A DNA stretch of 55,120 bases from contig CAUHHV010000014.1 of the NCBI GenBank assembly GCA_959606065.1, positions 1 through 55,120 of the forward strand, given 5' to 3'. The translations under genes were made by a program, and so were the position numbers. The DNA comes from an uncultured Collinsella sp. (lineage in GTDB: Bacteria > Actinomycetota > Coriobacteriia > Coriobacteriales > Coriobacteriaceae). Below are positions 7,677 through 15,831 of the stretch, in pieces. Each line of letters begins with the position of its first letter. The stretch's first letter is position 1. The notes below the pieces were generated by a model. It made no database searches. It was not told the DNA's origin and saw only the letters and a list, made by a program, of their open reading frames with translations.

Positions 7677-9347
7677 CTACTCTTTATGGCTGCCACCTCC
7701 CCGCTTGACCAGGAGCGCGGCCACGATGAGCGCGGCTCCGGCGACCGCTGCGGCGGCCGCGGCGTACATTGCCATATCGCCAGTCGAGGGCATAAAGCCT
7801 CCGGTGATAATGCTAGGGGGTGTGCCGGTGGGCGTGTTGATGAGCGACGCCTCCAGGCTGCCCGTCGACCCGTCCGCGCTGTCGGCGCGCAGGGGCGACT
7901 CGGCCGTGATGGTGAGTTTGGGCTTGGCGGCGGCCACCTGGTCGACGTCCAGGCCCTCGGCCTTGACCGTCACGGAGCGCGTGCCCTCGAAGGCGGTGTA
8001 GCCCTTGGGCGCCTTGAGCTCGCGGACCTCCAGCTTGCCCGAGTCCACGCCCGAGACGGTCACGCGGCCGTCCTCGCCCGTGGTGACGGTGGCCTTGCCC
8101 TCCGCATCCCACGTGCCGTCGGCCGCCAGCGTGCGGCCGCGGTCGTCGGCGATGCTCAGGACCGCCCCGGCAAGCGGCTTGTCACCGTCGCTGCCGCGCT
8201 TGGTGAGCGCGAGATCCCAGGTGTAGGCGCACGCGTCGTCGCTCGGCGTGCGGGTGAAGCCGGCGTCGCCGGACTGGTCGGCAAAGGGAGAGCGCGGGTA
8301 GCGCAGGTAGGCCTCGTTGGGGTTGCCCTTCGCGATGCCGTGGTTGCATGCGCTGTTGAGCGGTGCGTTGTACACGGCGACCACGCGGACGCCCGCGGTG
8401 AAGGCGTCGGCCCCGCCGAGCGCGGCGATCAGGTCGCCGGTGCGCACGGTGAAGGTCTTGCCGTCGGCCGCTACCTTGGTGGCGCACTGGGCCGTGATGT
8501 CGGTCCAGCCCTTCGCGGGCTCGGTGCCGACGCGGCCGTCCTTGTCGGCCGAGACGGCGTCAAAGCCGCCGTCCGCGCCCGTCGCCACGTACACGCGCAT
8601 GCTCGCGGCCACCTTGGAGGGGTCGAGCCCCGCGCTCATGGTGTCGACGAACCGCACCGTATAGGTGTCGTAGGCAGCAAGGCCCGCCGGGACCGTGGCA
8701 GAGAGGCGCCAGTACAGGTCGTCGGCGACCGTGGCGTCGGCGGCCTTCTGCCATGCGGCGGTGCTGTCCTCCAGCACGTGCTTGGCGACCTTGGGCGTCG
8801 CCGCCTTGGGCTTGACGGTGACGGCGCTGCCGCCCACCAGGGCCATGATCGGCGCGGTGCCGGCCTCGCCCTGGGCGATGGCGTCGTCTCTGGCGACGAT
8901 GAGCCAGTAGCCGCAGGGCAGCTCGGCCGCCGTGCCCGCGTTAAGGGCCACGGGCACGGCGCCAGAGCTCTGGAGGGAACGAGCGAGCTGTGCGCTCAGC
9001 GCGCTCGTAAGGTGGGAATCGGTGTTGAGCCACTCGGCAGCTTCCTGCGCGGTGGTCTGGGAATCGGGCATGCCGGCGCTGTGCAGCACAGGCAGGACAG
9101 CGTCGCGCGCGGCGTCGCTTGCCCAAGCGAGGTCGGTAAAGGTCTTGGCGTCGCCGTCGCCGTCGACGACGTTGGCGCTAAAGACCTGGTAGGCGTCGTA
9201 GTTGCTCGCCACGGCGCCGCTCACCGTGATGGAACCGGTCGAGGTCGGCGCGGCCTGCGCGGATGCGGGGAACACAACCGCGCAGATGCCGATCAGGAGG
9301 GCAAGCAGCGCAAACAAGATCGGGAAGGAGCAAACTTTCTTATTCAC
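7677..9347 (-). CDS. Minor/ancillary pilin with MPSTG sorting signal
   Basis: The 556-residue secreted protein has a signal peptide ending near SAQAAP, two isopeptide-type beta-sandwich regions, a pilin-motif-like AVTVKPKAATPK, a Cna-B-like repeat with the E-box LEVRELKAPKGY, and a C-terminal membrane anchor. The sorting pentapeptide is MPSTG (about 519-523) rather than LPXTG, which may make it a poorer substrate or mark it for another sortase. A GTG start at 9347 was chosen because GGAGGT lies seven bases upstream. This start overlaps the last eight bases of the adhesin gene, which implies coupled translation. It could be a base or second shaft subunit. Confidence 0.88.
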   Translation of the reverse strand: MNKKVCSFPILFALLALLIGICAVVFPASAQAAPTSTGSITVSGAVASNYDAYQVFSANVVDGDGDAKTFTDLAWASDAARDAVLPVLHSAGMPDSQTTAQEAAEWLNTDSHLTSALSAQLARSLQSSGAVPVALNAGTAAELPCGYWLIVARDDAIAQGEAGTAPIMALVGGSAVTVKPKAATPKVAKHVLEDSTAAWQKAADATVADDLYWRLSATVPAGLAAYDTYTVRFVDTMSAGLDPSKVAASMRVYVATGADGGFDAVSADKDGRVGTEPAKGWTDITAQCATKVAADGKTFTVRTGDLIAALGGADAFTAGVRVVAVYNAPLNSACNHGIAKGNPNEAYLRYPRSPFADQSGDAGFTRTPSDDACAYTWDLALTKRGSDGDKPLAGAVLSIADDRGRTLAADGTWDAEGKATVTTGEDGRVTVSGVDSGKLEVRELKAPKGYTAFEGTRSVTVKAEGLDVDQVAAAKPKLTITAESPLRADSADGSTGSLEASLINTPTGTPPSIITGGFMPSTGDMAMYAAAAAAVAGAALIVAALLVKRGGGSHKE

Positions 9348-12300
9348 GACGCTCACCTCCCTTCGCATTCGCCTTGCGACGAATGTGCATCCAGGCCGCA
9401 GCAGCGCAAAGCACCGCCGCGCCGGCAAGGTACGTCAGAGTGACGCCCGACATACCAGAAAGGGGCAAAGAGGTGGAGTAGGTGTTGGTGAAGGTGGGAG
9501 TGGACTTGCCGGTGAGGTCGTGGGGCGTGTCAGTGGTCACTTCACTGCCATCACGATCCTGAATCTGCTTGTAGGTCGCAGTGACGTCGATATGGTGGTT
9601 AGAGTCGTCAGTCGCGTTAACCGTAATCTGATAGACCGACTTGTCGTACGTATAGTGCGAGAACAGCGAACCGTCGTCTTTCTCGCGCACGTAGTACGTG
9701 AAGGTCTTGGAAGCACCACGGCCAGTGGGGCCAGACGCGAGCTGGTCGAGTTGATCGAGTTTGTAATCAATCTTGTCGAAGCTCAGGGTCTGGGACTTGT
9801 CGCCGTCGGCAGTGGTGGACTTGCTGCTAACGATATCCGTAAAATCTGTGTCGGTCGCAAGCTGGAGCGTGAACCCCTTCATCTCGCCACCCTCAACGAC
9901 CTTAGTCGCCATAGGCGTCCAGGAGCCCTTCGAGTCGTACGGAGTGAACTTGTTAGTGAAAGTCGTGGAGTCACCCTCACAGATAATTGGATAATAGTCT
10001 CCACTCTTCTGCACCTTGCTCCTCGCTTTTACGTTCTCCCACTTCCCAGACGACTCGCGGAATTCGTACTTGGTTACACCGACGTTTTTAATCGTGTAGT
10101 TATGGATGTAAAGATCCTTCAGTTGGCTTGAGTTTTCTTTACTCGGAACAGACATGAGCAAGGTCTTGGTATCTTCGGCCGTCACCACAATCTTATACAC
10201 GCTGGAGTCGTACGTGATGTCAGAATCACCACCGGGATCTTCGACCAAGTAGTATGTGATTTCGTTACCCGCGCCACTCGATGCGAATTGTTCACCAAGG
10301 TCAAACGTAATGCTGCCTTCTGCATCATTTGCTGCTGTTCCAACCTCGGTGCAAACGTCGCGATTGAATGTCGTGCCAGCTGTCGTGCCAGCCAAAGGGT
10401 CGTCTGAATCCTTGCGATACACCGTAAAGGAGAACTCCCCATCATTGAGCTTGCGGCCTTCCAGCTTCTTGGTCGCTTTGAGCTTGAGGCTCGGATAGAC
10501 ATACGTGTCCTCAGGCGCGCCCATGTACAGGTCGCCGTTCGACATGATGCCGCCGCCATGGTTCCAGGAATAATTGCCCGTGATAAACGTCGCGCCCGCC
10601 TCTAGCGCAGCCTTTCGCGCATTGATCGCCTCGGGGTCTTGAGCCTTAACATTCGAACTCAGGCCGATGCTGTTATATACCTGCACGCCACCGTTAGCGG
10701 GGACAGTAATGGCTTTCTGAAGCTCTAAGCTTCCCCGATACTTAGCATCGCCGCCGCCAAGCATTTTGCCAATCACCGCCGCGATCGGAGTCGTATGACC
10801 CTCCGCCGCAAGGAAGAAGTCCGCGTGGCCGTTTTCGCGAAACACTTCGGCATTGTAGGCGTCGGAGTCCTGGTCCTTACCGTGACCACCGCCGGAAAGA
10901 TGGGGGGTGCCGTTATTGCCTGTATTACTCACGGATTCGTAATCGTTCGCGTTTTGCTCATTTCCGGCAGAAGTATTACCGAAAATCGCCGTGCCGTCGG
11001 TGCCTGTCACCAAAGTCTTACCCGTCGGGCAAACCGCAACGCCGCCACCGTAGCCACCGGCCTCATTGCTGCTTATATAGGAGTTATAGACAAATAGCCT
11101 ACCAGCATTAGACGCGACCTTAGAATCGCCCTGGACGAAGATGCCGCCTCCACCCCAGTCAAAGCGAGACATGCAGTGGTTATTAGTGATATAGACTGGA
11201 TTTGAATTTGACGCTCCTTTTATCATCGCGTCAACCATCTGGCCCACGCGAATGCCGGCACCCTCAGAGCGAAAACTCACGTTAGAGGCAATAGTTCCCC
11301 CCGTAATGTTGAGCCATGCCGTTCTCCCCCCTTGGTGTCCGATGTCGGTCACATAGACGCCACCGCCAGCTTCCTCAGAATAGTTGCCCGTAATCTGGCC
11401 ACCAGAAATGGTGACATGAGTACCGTTTTTAGCGGCAAGTCCAGCACCGCCATGATCGCCATTACCATCGTTACCACAGTAATTGGCATATTTATTGTTA
11501 GTAATGTAGCCACCAGAAACAGTAACGCTGCCGCCTTCGGCCATGATGCCGCCGCCGAAACCAACACCAGTAGCAAGCGTGCTGTTGCCGGAGATTACGC
11601 CATTAGTTATGTTGACCGTGGAGTCTTTAGCATACACACCACCGCCACTAGGAGCACTGTTGCCGGCAATTACGCCACCGGAAACCTCGAGGGTCGAATT
11701 ACCGTGTATTTCAATTCCGCCGCCCGCACCCGAGCCAGAAGCTCCACACACATAGCCGCCGCGCATGTTGACGGTAGAGCCGTTCTCGGCATAGACCAAG
11801 CTGCTAACGCTGCTGCCTTGTTTTTGCGTGATCACGCCGCTCACAAGGTTAAACGTGCCACCCTTGCCGTTGTTGTTATACAGATTGATGAGCTTTAGAT
11901 TTGCGTTGCCGTCGCACGCCACGATGGCGCCCTTAATATCGACGTTATGTCTGACAAGCGTCTCGATTGTCCCTGTACCACTCGGAGTCGATTTGGTCAC
12001 GTAGTAGGTAAGATTAGACGGAATGCCACCAACGTAATTTAGCTCGACTTTCTTGCCATAATTATTGGGATTCGGGTTCTGCCCCTGATTAGTCAGCTGT
12101 TGGACATCGTTGACCGTCTCAGTCACCGGCGCGGAGTCCTTAATTTCGTCCTTAATTGTAAGTGTTGCGCCGTTAGCAACATCAAATAACGGCATTTCGG
12201 TGTTCAAGCACTTGATCTTATAACCGTTTAAGTTCAGCGTTATATTGCTGCCGCTCTTCTCAAGTTTGATTTCACCAGCATAGTCAATATCAGCTGTAAG

Positions 12301-12777
12301 CTCGAAGCAGGCAGTTTGGTTTTCCCCAACGCCTTGAAGCTTAGCTGACAAATCATCGGCGTTAGTAATGTTAGTAATAGCTGTGGTTGTCTCTTCGCTC
12401 TCTGCAGCCTCCTCGGCTGACGCGACAGCGTTAACATCCATCGCATCATTATCTTCCGCCTGCGACTCGTACTTGGACTGCTCCTCCGGCCGAGCATCGT
12501 CGTCGCTCGTAGCATCGTCGCTGTTCTGGTTATCGGCGTCTGTGCCGGCATCCCCGTTAGTACTGTTGTCTATACCAGTAGACTCACTTGAGGAACCCCC
12601 CCCCATCACAGTTTCCTCGGTAGAAACCGCCTCGGCATCGTTGGCGATGGCCTGCGAGATCGGAGGCATGACGAGCGACAGTACCAGGCTCAACACGGAG
12701 GCTCCGCACAAAACGCCTGCCAGTACACGGCGCGTCGCTTTATTACTCTGCTTAGATTTGTCCGAATTCGCTTTCAT
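9340..12777 (-). CDS. Large LPXTG surface adhesin with beta-helix, probable pilus tip
   Basis: The 1145-residue protein has a signal peptide, an Asp/Glu/Ser-rich linker, then an array of short Gly/Asn-rich repeats of the type GG-V-x-x-N-S-T at roughly 270-750 typical of right-handed parallel beta-helices. Two Spy0128-type isopeptide pilin domains follow (one with TKKLEGRKL and YYLVEDPGG, a second with TYYVREKDDG). It ends in LPLSG (about 1104-1108), a membrane span and a basic tail. GGGGAGGAG precedes the chosen ATG at 12777. It is first in the pilin operon, and its size and repeat architecture suit a tip adhesin. Base composition is less GC-rich than its neighbours. Confidence 0.88.
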   Translation of the reverse strand: MKANSDKSKQSNKATRRVLAGVLCGASVLSLVLSLVMPPISQAIANDAEAVSTEETVMGGGSSSESTGIDNSTNGDAGTDADNQNSDDATSDDDARPEEQSKYESQAEDNDAMDVNAVASAEEAAESEETTTAITNITNADDLSAKLQGVGENQTACFELTADIDYAGEIKLEKSGSNITLNLNGYKIKCLNTEMPLFDVANGATLTIKDEIKDSAPVTETVNDVQQLTNQGQNPNPNNYGKKVELNYVGGIPSNLTYYVTKSTPSGTGTIETLVRHNVDIKGAIVACDGNANLKLINLYNNNGKGGTFNLVSGVITQKQGSSVSSLVYAENGSTVNMRGGYVCGASGSGAGGGIEIHGNSTLEVSGGVIAGNSAPSGGGVYAKDSTVNITNGVISGNSTLATGVGFGGGIMAEGGSVTVSGGYITNNKYANYCGNDGNGDHGGAGLAAKNGTHVTISGGQITGNYSEEAGGGVYVTDIGHQGGRTAWLNITGGTIASNVSFRSEGAGIRVGQMVDAMIKGASNSNPVYITNNHCMSRFDWGGGGIFVQGDSKVASNAGRLFVYNSYISSNEAGGYGGGVAVCPTGKTLVTGTDGTAIFGNTSAGNEQNANDYESVSNTGNNGTPHLSGGGHGKDQDSDAYNAEVFRENGHADFFLAAEGHTTPIAAVIGKMLGGGDAKYRGSLELQKAITVPANGGVQVYNSIGLSSNVKAQDPEAINARKAALEAGATFITGNYSWNHGGGIMSNGDLYMGAPEDTYVYPSLKLKATKKLEGRKLNDGEFSFTVYRKDSDDPLAGTTAGTTFNRDVCTEVGTAANDAEGSITFDLGEQFASSGAGNEITYYLVEDPGGDSDITYDSSVYKIVVTAEDTKTLLMSVPSKENSSQLKDLYIHNYTIKNVGVTKYEFRESSGKWENVKARSKVQKSGDYYPIICEGDSTTFTNKFTPYDSKGSWTPMATKVVEGGEMKGFTLQLATDTDFTDIVSSKSTTADGDKSQTLSFDKIDYKLDQLDQLASGPTGRGASKTFTYYVREKDDGSLFSHYTYDKSVYQITVNATDDSNHHIDVTATYKQIQDRDGSEVTTDTPHDLTGKSTPTFTNTYSTSLPLSGMSGVTLTYLAGAAVLCAAAAWMHIRRKANAKGGERRE

Positions 12778-12866
12778 CGATGTCTCCTCCCCAAGAGACC
12801 GCGATCTTGCTCTTTCCCTATCAAACGTATCTGCGCAATCTGTAATTGCGCTCGCTAAGTGATGCA

Positions 12867-12872
12867 ATTATA
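12867..12872 (-). promoter_or_regulatory. Candidate -10 box of the pilus operon
   Basis: A perfect TATAAT on the minus strand lies 90 bp ahead of the adhesin start codon, in an AT-rich stretch. The -35 region at 17 bp spacing (TGCTCA) is poor, so an activator may be needed. Confidence 0.5.
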
Positions 12873-12879
12873 ACGATTG

Positions 12880-13230
12880 TTTGAACATCTGAGCAGCAAA
12901 ACCGACATTTTTGTGCAAGTTCTTAATTCTCTTGACAATTGTTTAGATTTGCCTTCGTTTATTCGCTATAAAACATCTGTTTCTACTGGTAATTAAGTTA
13001 GTTATCAGTTTTTTAATAGCATTTTATTTATTTGCACAACCTTTTGCTCAAGAGCAAACATCCTGTGAACGGTCGAATAACGACAGTGAGCGGTAGGTCA
13101 TCAACCGGGAGGAATACCCTACCAAACTGATGAGAATATCTTTAACCCATCGGTGGTTAGAAGCGTAATGTTCAGACAACTAAATTTGAATTTTCGCGCA
13201 GATTTTAGGCATCAATTCGCCCAAATCGCC
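12880..13230. other. AT-rich non-coding block upstream of the pilus operon
   Basis: No credible gene is present between the adhesin start and the HAD phosphatase end (504 bp). The block is much more AT-rich than the rest of the window. It holds a 16-bp palindrome at 13043-13058 (TTTGCTC-AA-GAGCAAA), a hairpin at 13092-13123 (GGTAGG/CCTACC), and another at 13121-13157 (ACCA..CTGATG with CATCGG TGGT). The last two share the bases ACC, so they could exclude each other. It may hold operators, an mRNA leader or a small RNA. No known riboswitch consensus was recognised. Confidence 0.45.
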
Positions 13231-13234
13231 TGAG

Positions 13235-13269
13235 GCCACCGCAAAGGCGCCTGTCCCCTTTGCGGTGGC
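13235..13269. repeat. Hairpin repeat family B, copy 2
   Basis: The stem is GCCACCGCAAAGG with CCTTTGCGGTGGC. Both arms differ from copy 1 at matching positions (A-to-G in one arm, T-to-C in the other), so the stem is preserved by a compensatory change. It begins 13 bp beyond the HAD phosphatase stop codon. Confidence 0.87.
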
Positions 13270-13281
13270 TCTCCCCCGGCG

Positions 13282-14103
13282 CTACAGCAGATGTTCCTCG
13301 ATAAAGATCGCGATGCCGTCTTCGTCGTTGCTGGCGGTTACAAAATCGGCGGCGGAGCGGGTGGCATCGCTGCCGTTTGCCATGGCCACGCCCACGCCGG
13401 CGTCGGCAACCATGCAGGTGTCGTTATCGGCATCGCCAAACACGCAGATGTTCTGGAGCTCCATGCCGTTGAGCTCCGCCACACGCACAAGGCCGCGTGT
13501 CTTGGACACGCGCGGATCCATAAACTCGTAGAGCCGCTGCGTGGTTTGCAGAGCCGCCGCCTTAACAGTGTTATCGGCAAACGTCGATGCTCGCTCGATG
13601 ACCTGCGGCATCACCTCGGGCGCCATGGTAAACATCACCTTGGGCTGCGGCTCGCGCAAGAACTCGGCAAAATCGACCACCTGGTAGGGTACGCCGTCGA
13701 CGCGCGACAGGTGCTCGACGCACGCATTGCTCTCGGGCACGTAGAACACGCCGTCTCGGGGGCAGACGGGTGTTGCCGGAAGGTCCGCCATGTGCTTGCA
13801 GATGCGCGCGATAGTCTCGCCCGGCAGCGGATAGCTCAGCTCGTTGATGTCGTGCGCGCGGTCGATGACCTCGGCGCCACCGCAGCCCACGAGCACGTCC
13901 ACCAGGCCTTCGATGCCCCAGAGCTCGTACATGGCCTCGGTCGCGTGGGCGTCGCGCCCGGTGCACAGGCCAAAGAGCACGCCACGCTCGCGCAGGGCGC
14001 GGATCGCCGCCACGGTGTGCGGGGACACCGTGTGCTGGCTCGTGAGCAGCGTACCGTCGATATCGCAGAACACGGCTTTGATGTGGCTGAAGGTGGTGTC
14101 CAT
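13282..14103 (-). CDS. HAD superfamily (Cof-type, IIB) sugar-phosphatase-like hydrolase
   Basis: The 273-residue cytoplasmic protein is a HAD-IIB hydrolase, probably acting on small phosphorylated metabolites. Motif I is CDIDGTLL with the nucleophile D14 and the acid D16. Motif II is LCTGRD, and motif III/IV is the FGDADND region near the C-terminus. The substrate cannot be read from the sequence. The ATG at 14103 was chosen because family proteins begin just before motif I. The open frame continues upstream, but that extension is translated from a family A hairpin repeat and is unlikely to be protein. Confidence 0.9.
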   Translation of the reverse strand: MDTTFSHIKAVFCDIDGTLLTSQHTVSPHTVAAIRALRERGVLFGLCTGRDAHATEAMYELWGIEGLVDVLVGCGGAEVIDRAHDINELSYPLPGETIARICKHMADLPATPVCPRDGVFYVPESNACVEHLSRVDGVPYQVVDFAEFLREPQPKVMFTMAPEVMPQVIERASTFADNTVKAAALQTTQRLYEFMDPRVSKTRGLVRVAELNGMELQNICVFGDADNDTCMVADAGVGVAMANGSDATRSAADFVTASNDEDGIAIFIEEHLL

Positions 14104-14197
14104 GGGGGCCTTTCTGGGTTGTGCGGCGGTGTGGGGTGCATTCGCGAACGGCGTACATGGTATACCAAGGCGCAGGCGCGGCCCGTTAAAGCAAAAA

Positions 14198-14230
14198 CCA
14201 CCACAAAGGTGCCTGGCCCCTTTGTGGTGG
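14198..14230. repeat. Hairpin repeat family B, copy 3
   Basis: CCACCACAAAGG with CCTTTGTGGTGG around a TGCCTGGCC loop. Identity with copy 4 extends beyond the stem: the flanks AAAGCAAAAA on the left and AAGTGAC on the right are the same. It lies just upstream of family A copy 2, between the MFS stop and the HAD start. Confidence 0.87.
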
Positions 14231-14248
14231 AAGTGACATTTGCGGGCC

Positions 14249-14313
14249 AAACCATCACAACATTCGACGTTTTTCGGCAAAATCGCGGTTTTTATCGAAT
14301 GTTGTGATGGTTT
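14249..14313. repeat. Hairpin repeat family A, copy 2
   Basis: The 18-bp arms flank a CGTTTTTCGGCAAAATCG-type interior and have copy 1 orientation. The right end lies one base from the MFS stop codon, so the hairpin forms in the immediate 3' end of that mRNA. Confidence 0.86.
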
Positions 14314-14314
14314 C

Positions 14315-15595
14315 TTACCGCTTTACGGCACGATCCAGATGCCGGCGTCCAAACAGCAGCAACGCCGCGGGAACTGCCGTCACGACCATGCCCGCCCCTA
14401 CGAGTGTCCGTTGTACGCCAAATGTCGCCGCCAGCCACGGGGCAATCGCCAGCGGCGCCACGCCGGCGAACATATTGCCAAAGCCCATGACCGAATTGAC
14501 GCGGCCGAGCTGCTCAAGCGGGGCCGTCGTTTGCACGATAGTGTTGTGGAGCGGGTTGACGACACCCCAAGCAATGCCCAGGGCGATCTGGCCGACGAGG
14601 GCCACGCCCACGTACGGCGTCCCCACATAGAGCAGGCTTCCCAGGCCCACGGACATAAGCGCCACGAGCAGGGTTTTAAGGTTGACCAGGTGCGGCGGCA
14701 AGCGGAGCGCGAGCACAGCACCCAGCACCGCGCCCACGCCCGAGGCCGACGAGAGCCAGCCCATCCACTCAACACCGACGTGTAGGACATCGCGATAGAA
14801 AAACGACTCGAGCGGATCGAAGGCTCCGTAGCCAAAGTTCGAAAGAAAAATGATGCAGAACAGCAGGGCGAGGACGCTGTTGGTGAAGACTGTTTTGATG
14901 CTGGTCGCGAAGGTGACACGGGCGGACGTGCTGGGGTTGGAGCTTTGTCCCGCACGCTCCCCTTCCTCTGCCGAATCGGCATCCCCATGCCCGACGACAT
15001 GGCTGGTCTGCGACCTAAAGCCCCAGCCGGCAACGAGCGCCAGCACGGTAAAGAGCATCATGAGCACGAGCACCGCGCGTGACGATGCAGCAGCCGCGAC
15101 AAAGCCGCCCAACGTGGGCCCGACGATGATACTCACGTTTGAAACCATGGCGATGGCGGAGTTGATGTCTTTGAGCTCGACAGGATCGTCGGTGAGGTAG
15201 GCCGGATAGGATGTGGCAATGGGCTGGGCGAGCCCCATCGTAAAGCCCAGAAACACCGCGCCGAGCAGGACGATGCCGGTCGCGCTGCCAAAGGCGATGA
15301 TTGCCGTGCCAGTTGCGAGCGTGCCCACAATGCTCAGCAAGAAATGGCGGCGCGGACCCCAGGCGTCGAGCGCCGCGCCACCCGCAAAGGATCCCAGGAT
15401 CACAAATACATTCATAAACAGGACGGCCAGCGATGTCGCGACGACCGTAGCGTCGTCCGCATAGGTGAGCGTTCCGATGACGCCGATAAAGTAGCTGGTC
15501 TGAAAACCGGTGTAGATGAGAAAGCGCATTGCCACCAGGCGTTTAGCCTGCACGGAAAGCGATGATTGAGGCTTTGAGAAAAGAGATGCGAGCAT
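14315..15595 (-). CDS. Major facilitator superfamily transporter
   Basis: The 426-residue protein has about 12 hydrophobic segments with a central charged loop (around residues 190-215), which is the MFS layout, and a loop 2-3 motif (GGAALDAWGPRRHFL) that fits MFS motif A. It resembles the enterobactin-exporter/multidrug branch (MFS_3), but the substrate cannot be inferred. AAGGAG precedes the ATG at 15595. The leader contains a hairpin (15624-15642) and a GGTAGAT/ATCTACC dyad (15728-15760) of unknown role. Family A copy 2 abuts its stop codon. Confidence 0.88.
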   Translation of the reverse strand: MLASLFSKPQSSLSVQAKRLVAMRFLIYTGFQTSYFIGVIGTLTYADDATVVATSLAVLFMNVFVILGSFAGGAALDAWGPRRHFLLSIVGTLATGTAIIAFGSATGIVLLGAVFLGFTMGLAQPIATSYPAYLTDDPVELKDINSAIAMVSNVSIIVGPTLGGFVAAAASSRAVLVLMMLFTVLALVAGWGFRSQTSHVVGHGDADSAEEGERAGQSSNPSTSARVTFATSIKTVFTNSVLALLFCIIFLSNFGYGAFDPLESFFYRDVLHVGVEWMGWLSSASGVGAVLGAVLALRLPPHLVNLKTLLVALMSVGLGSLLYVGTPYVGVALVGQIALGIAWGVVNPLHNTIVQTTAPLEQLGRVNSVMGFGNMFAGVAPLAIAPWLAATFGVQRTLVGAGMVVTAVPAALLLFGRRHLDRAVKR

Positions 15596-15769
15596 GGAGA
15601 CTCCTTGTTTCATACGAATACGGGCGGTGGGCATTCGCCACCGTCTATCGAATCAATCTATCCGCTTGAAACATTAAGGACGCATCAGGACCCTTCTCTC
15701 CGTTTTTCGCCCGTCATGAACTACTCGGTAGATTGTAAGGCATGTCCCAAACATCTACCAAAGCAAAAA

Positions 15770-15802
15770 CCACCACAAAGGTGCCTGGCCCCTTTGTGGT
15801 GG
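15770..15802. repeat. Hairpin repeat family B, copy 4
   Basis: Same stem and TGCCTGGCC loop as copy 3, with about 50 bp of identity including flanks. It begins 30 bp beyond the phospho-beta-glucosidase stop codon. Confidence 0.87.
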
Positions 15803-15831
15803 AAGTGACGTTTACGCTGGTTGAGACTTGG

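Noticed and set aside
13121..13157. Hammerhead ribozyme suggested by CTGATGAG
   Set aside because: The required GAAA box and three-helix arrangement with a cleavage triplet are missing. Only a two-part hairpin is present.
14104..14280. N-terminal extension of the HAD phosphatase
   Set aside because: The added residues come from hairpin repeats A and B and a spacer. The family begins just before the CDIDGT motif.
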